A stretch of DNA of 7,684 nucleotides from an uncultured Eubacteriales bacterium (GCA_900321505.1 ONWK01000173.1:1-7684), one strand, 5' to 3'. Shown: positions 1-7,578, numbered from the stretch's first letter. A program made the numbers and translations. The notes: generated by a model not told the origin, from the sequence alone.

Positions 1-548
1 ATTTCCTCTTCAAGAGTAAGAACATAATGATAAAACTCATCCAGATCAAACATCAGCTTGCTGTCAAGATACTTAAGCAGCTTCTCAACGCACTCTACAC
101 AGGCCATATTTGCAAATCTTACCTTGCTGATAAAGGTCTGTATAAATTCCGTCACATTGCAGTCGGCAAACTTTCTCTGAACCGGCATGTAGATCAGCTG
201 TATGTCCAGTGTTGACAGTTCTATGTACATGTAATGCACATTTAAAAGGAGCTTGTTGAATGACATCTGATTCTCTTCAAAGAATATGAGCTGATTCAGG
301 ATATTCGACAAGATCGAAAGAAATTCGCCCTTATAAAGCTGCTTTCTGAGGAACTGTTCAAGCGGAAGTGTTGCAGGTATCGTATACTGAAGTGTTCTTT
401 CTTCTTCGTTCTCCACAAGTATACACGTTGTCCGGTTGCCTACGAACTCATAATTAAATACCGTCAGCTCGTTCTGAGCGACCTCAACGTCCTCTTCGAT
501 ACGGAAATTCAAGACAAACTCATCATAACTTGTATTCGTGCCTGCCAT
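1..548 (-). CDS. Partial gene, DUF6382-like N-terminal region (possible FHA-domain protein)
   Basis: This gene is 5'-complete and runs off the left edge, leaving 182 codons plus two bases with no stop. The protein begins MAGTNTSYDEFVLNF. It continues with an acidic stretch, then a mixed beta/alpha region with LQYTIPATLPLEQFLRKQLY near residues 53-72 and LLLNVHYMYIELSTLDIQLIY near 100-120. No signal peptide or membrane segment is visible. The pattern of a 'low-effort' beta strand, a 'leucine-rich helix bundle' and a 'YIYI...L.IQLIYMPV' motif resembles DUF6382, which in Lachnospiraceae usually precedes a C-terminal FHA (phosphothreonine-binding) domain; that half lies outside the window. The start at 546-548 has a GAGGGG ribosome binding site 9 bases upstream. 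The frame stays open for 20 more codons upstream, with only a poorly placed TTG as an alternative start. A TATAAA -10-like box lies at 608-613 without a well-spaced -35. That it is a gene is fairly sure; the family is tentative. Confidence 0.7.
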   Translation of the reverse strand, partial: MAGTNTSYDEFVLNFRIEEDVEVAQNELTVFNYEFVGNRTTCILVENEEERTLQYTIPATLPLEQFLRKQLYKGEFLSILSNILNQLIFFEENQMSFNKLLLNVHYMYIELSTLDIQLIYMPVQRKFADCNVTEFIQTFISKVRFANMACVECVEKLLKYLDSKLMFDLDEFYHYVLTLEEE

Positions 549-662
549 GTAACCCAACCCCTCTCCAATGATGCTAAAATACTCAGAGCCCCCACGACCC
601 TGTACATTTTATAGTAACATATTGCCGTTTATTCTTCAAGGATAAACTTTGTCATGTAATAC

Positions 663-2114
663 CTAATCAGCTATATTTGTTGCTTCCGAAAGCAGTCTGT
701 CCTTGGTCTCATAGAGCTTACGCGACAGATCAAGATAATGGATATGCGGGTTGGCGAAACGCTGTTCCTCCTCCCATACCTCTTCCTTCAGCTGCTTCTT
801 AACATAAGCCTGGATATCCGGAAGTGAAGGCTGTTCATAAACCAGCTCCCCATCCTTAAAGATCGTTACCTGCAGCGGCCGTGCCGTGCTGTTCTTGAAA
901 TGCATCTTCTTCCAGGGACGTGTGGGATCGATGAACCTGTAGGGCTCTGAAACATCCACATCCTCTCCTTCAAGCGCCAGCAGATCCGCATAGCCGTAGC
1001 CTGTTTCATTGCTGAAGATCCTCCACAAGGTCTTCTTGCCGGGATTGGTGATCTTCTCAACATTCTCGGATACCTTGATCTTCGGGATGAACTCATCGCC
1101 TTCCTTTACAGCCACCAGCTTATATACTCCGCCGAATACCGGATCCGACTTGGATGTGATCATCCTCTCACCGACACCGTAGGAATTGATCTTTGCGCCC
1201 TGCTTGTTAAGAGAATCGATAAGATACTCATCCACACTGTTGGATACAACGATCGCACAGTCCTGCAGCCCCTCCGCATCAAGTATCTTCCTGATCTTCT
1301 TTGAGAAATATGCAAGGTCCCCGCTGTCTATACGGACACCCGCCAGTCTCTTACCCATGGGTTCCAGAACCTCATGAGCTACACGGATGGCATTGGGAAG
1401 TCCGCTCTTTAATATATCATAGGTATCTATAAGTAAGGTACAAGCATCCGGATATACCTCTGCATATGCCTTAAATGAGTCATACTCAGACGGGAAGAAC
1501 TCGATCCAGCTGTGTGCCATGGTTCCCACCGCCTTGATACCGAACTGCTGATCAGCAAGCACGGTTGCGGTAGTGTTTACGCCGCCGATGTAGCAGGCTC
1601 TTGTTCCCCAGACTGCCGCATCAGGTCCCTGGGCCCTTCTTGCACCGAACTCCATAACGATGGCATTTCCTGCGCCTGCCGCTCTGGCGATACGGTTTGC
1701 CTTTGTAGCGATAAGTGACTGGAAATTAATGCATATAAGCAGCATGGTCTCCAGCAGCTGTGCCTCGATGATCGGAGCTGTTACCGTTACTATAGGAGTA
1801 TTCGGGTATACGATGGTTCCCTCAGGAACAGCCTCTATGGTCCCTGTGAACCTGAAGTCCTCAAGATATTTCAGGAATCCCTCATCAAACATATTGCGTC
1901 CGCGGAGATATGCGATATCATCCTCGGTAAAATGCAGTCCCTTAACATAGTCAATAAGCATTCCGAGTCCGGCGCTCACAACAAAACCGCCGCCATCCGG
2001 ATTCTTGCGGTAGAACATATCAAATACCGCAACCTTGTCCTTATTTCCGGTCACATAATAACCATTTGCCATGGTCAGCTCATAAAAATCCATTAACATT
2101 GTGAGATTACGCAT
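663..2114 (-). CDS. pncB: Nicotinate phosphoribosyltransferase
   Basis: This 483-residue enzyme joins nicotinate to PRPP with ATP hydrolysis, giving nicotinate mononucleotide in the Preiss-Handler NAD salvage pathway; it is cytosolic. Visible family marks are DFYELTMANGYY at residues 9-20 (the N-terminal signature), EFGARRAQGPDAA at 155-167, TMAHSWIEFFPSE at 198-210, in which His201 is the candidate for the phosphorylated catalytic histidine, RIDSGDLAYFSKK at 261-273 (phosphoribosyl-binding barrel region) and SYGVGERMITSKSDPVFGGVYKLV at 311-334. The length is normal for the bacterial long form. The ATG at 2112-2114 has an AAGGAGA site (2121-2127) 6 bases upstream, so the start is secure. It follows typA by 36 bases on the same strand and has no promoter-like spacing of its own, so co-transcription with typA is likely. 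No terminator hairpin with a U-tract was seen after its stop. Confidence 0.96.
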   Translation of the reverse strand: MRNLTMLMDFYELTMANGYYVTGNKDKVAVFDMFYRKNPDGGGFVVSAGLGMLIDYVKGLHFTEDDIAYLRGRNMFDEGFLKYLEDFRFTGTIEAVPEGTIVYPNTPIVTVTAPIIEAQLLETMLLICINFQSLIATKANRIARAAGAGNAIVMEFGARRAQGPDAAVWGTRACYIGGVNTTATVLADQQFGIKAVGTMAHSWIEFFPSEYDSFKAYAEVYPDACTLLIDTYDILKSGLPNAIRVAHEVLEPMGKRLAGVRIDSGDLAYFSKKIRKILDAEGLQDCAIVVSNSVDEYLIDSLNKQGAKINSYGVGERMITSKSDPVFGGVYKLVAVKEGDEFIPKIKVSENVEKITNPGKKTLWRIFSNETGYGYADLLALEGEDVDVSEPYRFIDPTRPWKKMHFKNSTARPLQVTIFKDGELVYEQPSLPDIQAYVKKQLKEEVWEEEQRFANPHIHYLDLSRKLYETKDRLLSEATNIAD

Positions 2115-2120
2115 TTTTTA

Positions 2121-2127
2121 TCTCCTT
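2121..2127 (-). promoter_or_regulatory. Ribosome binding site of pncB
   Basis: AAGGAGA on the minus strand, 6 bases before the pncB ATG. It is a near-perfect match to the 16S rRNA anti-Shine-Dalgarno and lies inside the 36-base typA-pncB gap, so pncB has its own strong translation start even if it shares the typA transcript. Confidence 0.85.
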
Positions 2128-2150
2128 TAATTTCGACATATATATCTTTT

Positions 2151-3980
2151 TTAACTCTGGTTCTGCCTGTTTGCTCTGAGTCTAAGCCTTGAATCAAGGA
2201 TCTTCTTCCGGATCCTGAGATTCTTCGGCGTGATCTCAAGTATCTCATCATTATCAAGGAAGTCCAGTGCCTGCTCCAGGGACAGCTGCTTGGGCGGAAC
2301 CAGCTTCAGTGCATCATCCGCACCCGATGAACGGGTATTGGTAAGATGTTTCGTCTTGCAGACATTCACCTCGATATCCTCTGACCTTCCCGTCTCTCCG
2401 ACAACCATACCTCCATATACTTCAACGCCGGGACCGATAAAGAGCGTTCCTCTCTCCTGCGCATTGAAAAGGCCGTAGGTAATGGATGTTCCGGCTTCAA
2501 AGGCGATAAGTGAACCGTTGGATCTGTAATTCATCTCGCCCTTAAAATCATCATAGCCGTCAAAGATCGTATTGATCACACCATTTCCTTTTGTTGCTGT
2601 AAGAAATGGTCCGCGGAAGCCGATCAGCCCTCTTGAAGGGATCCTGAATTCCAGCCTTGTGGTTCCGCTCTCAGAGGGTGACATGCCCGAAAGCTCGCCT
2701 TTACGGATGCTCATCATATTGATGACCGTACCGGAAAACTCGTCCGGCACATCTACCACAGCGATCTCGTAAGGCTCAGTCCTCTTATTACGCTCATCAT
2801 ATTTATAAATGACCTCCGCCTTGCTGACGGCAAATTCGTAGCCCTCTCTTCTCATATTCTCGATAAGGACAGAAAGATGCAGCTCACCGCGCCCCGAAAC
2901 CTTAAAGCAGTCGGTGGAATCCGTATCCTCCACCCTGAGGCTCACATCGGTATTGAGCTCCCTGTACAGTCTGTCACGTATATGTCTGGATGTGATATAC
3001 TTACCGTCCTTACCGGCAAGAGGAGAATCATTTACCATAAACTGCATGGAAATGGTGGGCTCTGTGATCTTCTGGAAGGGTATCGCATCCGGCTTATCCA
3101 CGGAGCAGATGGTATCACCGATCTTAAGGTCGGCTATACCTGATACCGCAACGATGGAACCGATGGTGGCATCGTCTACATCAACTCTTCCGAGTCCGTC
3201 ATATTCATAGAGCTTGCCTATCTTAACCTTCTCGGAACGGCTGGGATCATGATGGTTTACGATCAGAGCTTCCTGATTGAGTCTGATGGTTCCGTTATCT
3301 ATCTTGCCGACTCCTATACGGCCGACGTATTCATTATAGTCAATGGTGCTTATCAGGATCTGCAGACCTGCTTCCGGATCACCCTCCGGCGCGGGAATAT
3401 GCTTGAGTATGGTTTCAAAAAGGGGCTTCATATCGGTTCCCGGTTCGTCTGCCGAATAGGAAGCTATACCCTCACGGGCAGATGCATATACAAAAGGACA
3501 ATCCAGCTGTTCATCCGAAGCATCCAGATCCATCAGCAGCTCAAGGACCTCTTCCTCAACCTCTGCAGGACGCGCATCCGGTCTGTCAATCTTATTAACG
3601 CATACGATAACCGACAGATTAAGGGAAAGCGCCTTCTGAAGCACAAATCTCGTCTGGGGCATCGGTCCTTCAAAGGCATCAACCACCAGGATGACGCCGT
3701 TAACCATTTTCAGTACACGCTCCACCTCACCGCCGAAATCGGCATGGCCCGGAGTGTCTATGATATTGATCTTCACGCCGTTATAGGTTACGGCTGTATT
3801 CTTGGAAAGAATGGTGATACCTCTCTCACGTTCAATATCATTGGAGTCCATGACCCTTTCGGCCACCTCCTGATTCTCACGGAAGATACCGCTCTGCTGA
3901 AGCAGTCCGTCTACAAGTGTCGTTTTACCATGATCTACGTGGGCGATGATCGCCACATTTCTGATGTCTTCTCTCTTCAT
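2151..3980 (-). CDS. typA: Ribosome-associated translational GTPase TypA/BipA
   Basis: This 609-residue GTPase of the EF-G/LepA superfamily binds the ribosome and is linked to stress and cold adaptation and to ribosome assembly. All G motifs are intact: AHVDHGKT at residues 13-20 (G1), RGITI at 53-57 (G2), DTPGH at 75-79 (G3), NKID at 129-132 (G4) and SAR at 167-169 (G5). A beta-barrel domain II follows at about 200-295, EF-G domain III/V-like parts at about 305-480 (VSGRGELHLSVLIENMRREG at 361-380, RIPSRGLIGFRGPFL at 446-460), and the TypA-specific C-terminal domain to the end, with NVCKTKHLTNTRSSGADD at 539-556. The length is usual for the family. The start is fixed by the conserved MKREDIRNVAIIAHVDHGK; its ribosome site is weak (AAGGA 12 bases upstream). 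A TTGTTA (4020-4025) with TATAGA (3999-4004) 15 bases away is only a poor promoter candidate and would leave almost no leader, so transcription may partly come from guaB. Confidence 0.97.
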   Translation of the reverse strand: MKREDIRNVAIIAHVDHGKTTLVDGLLQQSGIFRENQEVAERVMDSNDIERERGITILSKNTAVTYNGVKINIIDTPGHADFGGEVERVLKMVNGVILVVDAFEGPMPQTRFVLQKALSLNLSVIVCVNKIDRPDARPAEVEEEVLELLMDLDASDEQLDCPFVYASAREGIASYSADEPGTDMKPLFETILKHIPAPEGDPEAGLQILISTIDYNEYVGRIGVGKIDNGTIRLNQEALIVNHHDPSRSEKVKIGKLYEYDGLGRVDVDDATIGSIVAVSGIADLKIGDTICSVDKPDAIPFQKITEPTISMQFMVNDSPLAGKDGKYITSRHIRDRLYRELNTDVSLRVEDTDSTDCFKVSGRGELHLSVLIENMRREGYEFAVSKAEVIYKYDERNKRTEPYEIAVVDVPDEFSGTVINMMSIRKGELSGMSPSESGTTRLEFRIPSRGLIGFRGPFLTATKGNGVINTIFDGYDDFKGEMNYRSNGSLIAFEAGTSITYGLFNAQERGTLFIGPGVEVYGGMVVGETGRSEDIEVNVCKTKHLTNTRSSGADDALKLVPPKQLSLEQALDFLDNDEILEITPKNLRIRKKILDSRLRLRANRQNQS

Positions 3981-4024
3981 TACCTGTTTTGATCCTTATC
4001 TATATTCTATATATACACGTAACA

Positions 4025-4046
4025 AGCGCGGGTTTGTACCCGCGCT
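4025..4046 (-). terminator. Hairpin after guaB, probable terminator
   Basis: A perfect 9-bp GC-rich stem (arms 4025-4033 and 4038-4046, AGCGCGGGT on the plus strand) with a 4-base loop begins 21 bases past the guaB stop. On the minus strand the stem is followed by TTGTTACGTG, a poor U-tract, so termination may be incomplete and allow read-through into typA. Inverted repeat seen directly; termination is inferred. Confidence 0.65.
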
Positions 4047-4067
4047 GTAATTTATTAAGCTCTGGAT

Positions 4068-5528
4068 TTACTGATCTCCCGTTGAATAGTTGGGAGCTTC
4101 CTTGGTGATCTGTATATCATGAGGATGACTCTCCCTAAGTCCTGCAGATGTGATCTTTACAAACTTTGCCTTCTCGTGCAGCTCTTCAATAGTGGCAGCG
4201 CCAACATATCCCATACCGGAGCGAAGTCCGCCGATCAGCTGGAATACCGTATCCTCCACACTTCCCTTGTAAGCCACACGGCCCTCAACGCCTTCCGGAA
4301 CAAGCTTCTTTGCATTTGCCTGGAAATATCTGTCCTTGGAGCCTGCCTCCATGGCAGCCAGAGAACCCATGCCTCTGTATACCTTATACTTTCTGCCCTG
4401 ATAAAGCTCGAAATCACCGGGAGCCTCATCGGTACCTGCAAAAATCGAACCCATCATACATACATTTCCGCCTGCTGCAAGCGCCTTGGTAACATCTCCG
4501 GAATACTTTATGCCGCCGTCTGCGATAACAGGGATACCAGCTACGCTGGCAGCCTCATACGCCTGCATAACAGCGGTGATCTGCGGCACGCCGATACCTG
4601 CAACCACACGGGTGGTACAGATAGATCCGGGGCCGATACCGATCTTGACAGCATCAACACCTGCCTTGATCATAGCCTCGGTACCCTCTTTGGTTGCAAC
4701 ATTTCCTGCAATAACATCAAGATCAGGATATTTCTCCTTGATCATGGCGAAGGTACGGAGAACATTTGCAGAATGACCGTGGGCCGTATCGATGACAACC
4801 GCATCCACATGAGACTTTACAAGTTCATCTATACGATCGGTAACATCAGCCGTTACGCCTACTGCCGCAGCGCAGAGCAGACGTCCGTGGCTGTCCTTTG
4901 CCGCCTGGGGATACTTGATGGCCTTCTCAATATCCTTGATGGTTATAAGTCCCTTCAGAACGCCGTTCTCATCAACGATGGGAAGCTTCTCCTTCCTGGC
5001 AGCGCCCAGGATCTTCTTGGCCTCATCCAGTGTAACGCCTTCCCTTGCTGTGATAAGTCCCTCGGATGTCATTATATCCTTTATCTTACGGGAATAATCA
5101 GTCTCGAATTTCAGATCACGGTTGGTAATGATACCTACCAGCCTTCCGCCTTCTGCTACGATCGGCACACCGGAGATACGGAACTTGCCCATCAGATCAT
5201 CAGCATCCTTCAGAGTATGATCTGCTGTCAGTGAGAAGGGATCGGTGATAACTCCGTTCTCGGAACGTTTTACCATATCCACCTCTTCAGCCTGTGCTTC
5301 AATGGACATATTCTTGTGGATAACACCGATACCGCCCTGCCGCGCCATGGCAATGGCCATCCTGTGCTCCGTTACAGTATCCATACCCGCACTCATAAGC
5401 GGGATGTTCAGATGGATCTTCTTTGTCAGCTGAGTGGAAATGTCTACCTCATTCGGCAGCACCTCGGAGTAACCCGGAATCAATAACACATCATCAAAAG
5501 TAATTCCCTCACCGATAATCTGACTCAT
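4068..5528 (-). CDS. guaB: Inosine-5'-monophosphate dehydrogenase
   Basis: IMP dehydrogenase oxidises IMP to XMP with NAD+, the committed step of GMP synthesis; it is a cytosolic tetramer. The 486-residue protein from this start has the standard length. Residues 1-90 and about 206-486 form the TIM barrel. A pair of CBS domains is inserted at about 92-205 (for example LPIVDENGVLKGLITIKDI at 182-200). The catalytic loop is GPGSICTTR at 299-307 with nucleophile Cys304. The IMP phosphate site includes DGGIKYSGD at 337-345, and the flap carries GSKDRYFQ with Arg400-Tyr401. The C-terminal RESHPHDIQITKEAPNYS is typical of clostridial IMPDH. The same frame is open for 76 further codons upstream, but that stretch includes the promoter and AT-rich intergenic DNA and has no family similarity, whereas MSQIIGEGITFDDVLLIP is the canonical N-terminus and AAGGAGA lies 7 bases before its ATG. 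It is divergent from the tRNA gene. Confidence 0.97.
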   Translation of the reverse strand: MSQIIGEGITFDDVLLIPGYSEVLPNEVDISTQLTKKIHLNIPLMSAGMDTVTEHRMAIAMARQGGIGVIHKNMSIEAQAEEVDMVKRSENGVITDPFSLTADHTLKDADDLMGKFRISGVPIVAEGGRLVGIITNRDLKFETDYSRKIKDIMTSEGLITAREGVTLDEAKKILGAARKEKLPIVDENGVLKGLITIKDIEKAIKYPQAAKDSHGRLLCAAAVGVTADVTDRIDELVKSHVDAVVIDTAHGHSANVLRTFAMIKEKYPDLDVIAGNVATKEGTEAMIKAGVDAVKIGIGPGSICTTRVVAGIGVPQITAVMQAYEAASVAGIPVIADGGIKYSGDVTKALAAGGNVCMMGSIFAGTDEAPGDFELYQGRKYKVYRGMGSLAAMEAGSKDRYFQANAKKLVPEGVEGRVAYKGSVEDTVFQLIGGLRSGMGYVGAATIEELHEKAKFVKITSAGLRESHPHDIQITKEAPNYSTGDQ

Positions 5529-5535
5529 GTTCTGC

Positions 5536-5542
5536 TCTCCTT
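5536..5542 (-). promoter_or_regulatory. Ribosome binding site that decides the guaB start
   Basis: AAGGAGA on the minus strand, 7 bases before the ATG at 5526-5528. It selects the 486-residue start over the in-frame ATG 228 bases further upstream, which has no comparable site. Confidence 0.9.
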
Positions 5543-5583
5543 TTCTGATTTTCCTTACATTAACCTCAATAGTATTAAGAATT

Positions 5584-5612
5584 ACTGTATCAAAGTTATT
5601 CTGGAGTGTCAA
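5584..5612 (-). promoter_or_regulatory. Sigma-A-type promoter of guaB
   Basis: On the minus strand a consensus -35 TTGACA (5607-5612) is separated by exactly 17 bases from TACAGT (5584-5589), which matches four of six -10 positions. Transcription would start near 5577, giving a leader of about 50 bases: too short for a purine riboswitch, and none is recognisable. No clear PurR-type box was seen. Confidence 0.75.
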
Positions 5613-5702
5613 CCTGAAACAGACTTGAAAATGTGCCGAAAAACCGCCGTCTTTTTTTAATATTTTCGACACATAAAAATAAAAAAGTTTGATAAAAAAC
5701 TG

Positions 5703-5729
5703 TTGACAGTACATAAGGTCTGTGATAAT
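5703..5729 (+). promoter_or_regulatory. Promoter of the tRNA-Gly gene
   Basis: A consensus -35 TTGACA (5703-5708) is followed after 15 bases by GATAAT (5724-5729), preceded by TG at 5721-5722, an extended -10 arrangement. TAATAT at 5726-5731 gives the usual 17-base spacing and is an alternative -10. Upstream, 5670-5700 is rich in A-tracts and resembles an UP element, as expected for a strong stable-RNA promoter. The start would lie about 25-30 bases before the mature tRNA. Confidence 0.75.
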
Positions 5730-5765
5730 ATACTTACTGTTGCGGCGGTAAGCCAAGACATAAAT

Positions 5766-5837
5766 GCGCGAGTGGCTCAGCGGTGGAGCATCTCCTTGCC
5801 AAGGAGAGGGTCGCGGGTTCGATTCCCGTCTCGCGCT
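5766..5837 (+). tRNA. tRNA-Gly (anticodon GCC)
   Basis: A complete cloverleaf can be folded. The acceptor stem pairs 5766-5772 (GCGCGAG) with 5830-5836 (CTCGCGC). The D stem is 5775-5778 with 5786-5789, its loop containing GG. The anticodon stem TCTCC/GGAGA (5791-5795, 5803-5807) closes the loop TTGCCAA, with anticodon GCC at 5798-5800 reading GGC and GGU. A 5-base variable region follows, then the T stem 5813-5817/5825-5829 (one G-U pair) with loop TTCGATT. The discriminator is T5837, the expected U73 for bacterial tRNA-Gly. CCA is not encoded: the gene runs straight into six more T. Maturation would therefore be expected through RNase Z and CCA-adding enzyme, as known for CCA-less tRNAs in Bacillus; that step is inferred. 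It stands alone, transcribed opposite to every protein gene here. Confidence 0.96.
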
Positions 5838-5843
5838 TTTTTT

Positions 5844-5875
5844 AATCCCCCGGATATCAGAATCCGGGGGATTTT
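5844..5875 (+). terminator. Terminator of tRNA-Gly, shared with convergent birA
   Basis: A perfect 12-bp stem (5844-5855 with 5862-5873) and a 6-base loop start six bases after the tRNA, followed by TTTT on the plus strand. The birA stop codon lies only 4 bases beyond, so the hairpin also sits at the 3' end of birA. On the minus strand it is followed by an A-run rather than a U-run, so it should stop tRNA transcription much better than birA transcription. Confidence 0.8.
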
Positions 5876-5879
5876 ATGA

Positions 5880-6725
5880 TCAGTCAGTAATTCCCAATTC
5901 CTCTTTGACCTTCTCCGGATGCATGGAGTATTTCAGATACTCCTGCAGGAATGAGTCATCCTCTATATCCCTGTAAAGCTTTATCAGCTCATCAGCCAGT
6001 CTTCCGGCCAGCTCATTTCTGCCGGGCTTTTTCAGCGAAAAGCTTCCCGCTATATCCTTCAGATCATCGGGGAATTCCACCGGTCTTACATTAATACCGA
6101 TTCCCACTATCACATGCTGTATCAGTCCGGTCTCAAGGTCGGAAATGGCTTCGCTCAGAATACCTGCGACCTTCTTACCCTTGTAAAAAATATCATTTAC
6201 CCATTTTAATGAAGGATCCTCATCCAGATAGGGACGAAAAACCCTTACCACAGCCACTGCCGCTGCCAGGGTTATCCTTTCGGGTTTAAAGAGAGGCTTC
6301 TCCAGCTCCTTGCTGAGTGTCATATAGATTCCGGTCCCGGAGGGTGAGAAAAAGCTGTGTCCCATCCGGCCACGGCCGCTGGTCTGGTGATCAGCCACAA
6401 GCAGTATATCCTTACGGTCTCCGTTCCCGAGCCGCCTCTTCGCCTCGTTGTTGGTTGAATCCGTCTCACTGAACACCTCCGTATGAAGACCGGGGTCCAT
6501 GCTGAGATAGGATCGTATCCCCGCTTCATACATAACATCCGATGCCTCAGCCAGCCTGTAACCCCTTGCGGGATCGGATACTATCTCATGTCCCTCATTC
6601 TTAAGCTGGTTTACAGCCTTCCATACGGCATTTCTCGAGACCCCGAACCTGTCCGCCAGCATCTGGCCGGAGATGGCTCCGGGACGTATCTCCTCCAATG
6701 TCATAAGTACTTCATGCTTTAACAT
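5880..6725 (-). CDS. birA: Biotin-protein ligase / biotin operon repressor, short C-terminus
   Basis: BirA makes biotinyl-5'-AMP and attaches biotin to carrier proteins such as the acetyl-CoA carboxylase subunit; forms with a winged helix also repress biotin genes. The 281-residue protein has an N-terminal winged helix (ADRFGVSRNAVWKAVNQLKNEG at about 24-45, wing GYRLAE at 55-60). The catalytic domain carries DSTN at 89-92, SGRGRMG at 116-122 (biotinoyl-AMP loop, equivalent to E. coli GRGRRG), KWVNDIFYKGKKVAGIL at 174-190 with Lys185 matching the catalytic lysine, and GIGINV at 208-213. It ends at about the border of the catalytic domain; the usual C-terminal SH3-like domain of roughly 45-50 residues is missing, and no remnant is visible in any minus-strand frame before the terminator and tRNA. 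The ATG overlaps the upstream phospholipase gene by 14 bases, suggesting translational coupling; its own site is weak (AAGAGA, 9 bases upstream). The Met at residue 8 is an alternative start. Confidence 0.93.
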   Translation of the reverse strand: MLKHEVLMTLEEIRPGAISGQMLADRFGVSRNAVWKAVNQLKNEGHEIVSDPARGYRLAEASDVMYEAGIRSYLSMDPGLHTEVFSETDSTNNEAKRRLGNGDRKDILLVADHQTSGRGRMGHSFFSPSGTGIYMTLSKELEKPLFKPERITLAAAVAVVRVFRPYLDEDPSLKWVNDIFYKGKKVAGILSEAISDLETGLIQHVIVGIGINVRPVEFPDDLKDIAGSFSLKKPGRNELAGRLADELIKLYRDIEDDSFLQEYLKYSMHPEKVKEELGITD

Positions 6726-7572
6726 AGTCCAGTATCTCTTTCATCATATTCTGTGCATCAAAACGCCCAAGCTTATACATCCTTTTAAGCTTTTCGATAT
6801 CCTTTTCCGTTCTGCTTAAGTTCAGTTCGCGGCTGGGGCGGATAACAAGCACCTGCCCCTCCCTTTCCATCTCCTCGATCTTCTCCATGGTCTCGTTATA
6901 CCTGATATACCTTGTTTCGGCCGCCTCAAGATATTCCGGATATTCCTTATACTTAAGCTTCATAAGTGGTATGGTGCTGTCAGCCTTTTTCCTGTAATCC
7001 GCCACTCTGGTAAGCACGATGATATTCTTATCAAAACCCTTTCCAAGCATGAAGCTGATGGGTATGCTGTCAGCGGTCCCGCCGTCCAGAAGCTCCATTC
7101 CGTCATATTTCACGGTCTGTGAAACAAGCGGAAGCGATGCTGAAGCTCTTGTGGCATCCCTGTCCCTTTGCAGTCTTACATCCGTCAGCCTCAGATATTC
7201 CGCCCCGCCTGTTTTAAGATTGGTCGCACAGGCATAAACCTCCATTTCCCTTGCATTTTTCTCAAATGTATCGAAATCGATCGGCGCATGAATATCGGCT
7301 ATCTCATCATAACAGAATTCAGTCTCGCAGAGATTTCCGGTCTTTATCAGTGAACTGAGGCTCATGAACCTTTTATTATGTCTGAGTTTGATATAATATC
7401 TTATATCTCTTCCGCACTGTTCCGAAACGTATGAAACGGCATGAAGTATGCCGGCCGACACACCCACAAGTCCGTCAACCTTTACATTATTCAGCAGGAA
7501 CTCATCCAGTACCCCTGCCGTATATATGCCCCTCATCCCACCGCCTTCAAGTACAAGTCCGAGTCTGCTCAT
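6712..7572 (-). CDS. Patatin-like phospholipase, YjjU/RssA type
   Basis: This 286-residue protein belongs to the bacterial patatin-like serine lipases, which use a Ser-Asp dyad on acyl lipids. Present are the oxyanion-hole glycines GGGMRG at residues 10-15 (within LGLVLEGGGMRGIYTAGVLD, typical of the YjjU group), the nucleophile motif GVSAG at 37-41 with Ser39, RASASLPLVS at 142-151, and DGG at 163-165 with catalytic Asp163. The C-terminal third, including VLVIRPSRELNLSRTEKD at 241-258, matches the tail of YjjU-like proteins. No signal peptide or membrane segment is visible, so it is probably cytosolic or membrane-peripheral. The substrate cannot be told from sequence. The ATG at 7570-7572 has AAGGAGA (7579-7585) 6 bases upstream. 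It is first in the visible pair with birA; a TATACT -10-like box (7602-7607) has no matching -35. Pairing with birA could hint at lipid metabolism, but this is weak. Confidence 0.92.
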   Translation of the reverse strand: MSRLGLVLEGGGMRGIYTAGVLDEFLLNNVKVDGLVGVSAGILHAVSYVSEQCGRDIRYYIKLRHNKRFMSLSSLIKTGNLCETEFCYDEIADIHAPIDFDTFEKNAREMEVYACATNLKTGGAEYLRLTDVRLQRDRDATRASASLPLVSQTVKYDGMELLDGGTADSIPISFMLGKGFDKNIIVLTRVADYRKKADSTIPLMKLKYKEYPEYLEAAETRYIRYNETMEKIEEMEREGQVLVIRPSRELNLSRTEKDIEKLKRMYKLGRFDAQNMMKEILDYVKA

Positions 7573-7578
7573 AATCTT

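Noticed and set aside
549..662. Terminator after pncB
   Set aside because: Only a short imperfect inverted repeat around a TTTAT/ATAAA pair is present, with no usable loop or U-tract.
3249..3992. 247-codon open frame on plus, opposite typA
   Set aside because: It is an antisense shadow of the intact TypA G domain, with no recognisable motif and no ribosome site.
4119..5234. 371-codon open frame on plus, opposite guaB
   Set aside because: It is a mirror of the real guaB coding frame. The translation is rich in Cys, His and Asn without domain pattern, and no ribosome site precedes it.
5646..5700. Possible terminator or riboswitch in the guaB-tRNA gap (GCCG elements next to a T-run)
   Set aside because: The GCCG copies are direct, not inverted, so no stable stem forms. 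The guaB leader downstream of its promoter is only about 50 bases, too short for a purine riboswitch.
5529..5756. 76-codon N-terminal extension of guaB in the same frame
   Set aside because: It covers the guaB promoter and AT-rich intergenic DNA, has no similarity to IMPDH, and the internal ATG has a strong ribosome site and the canonical N-terminus.
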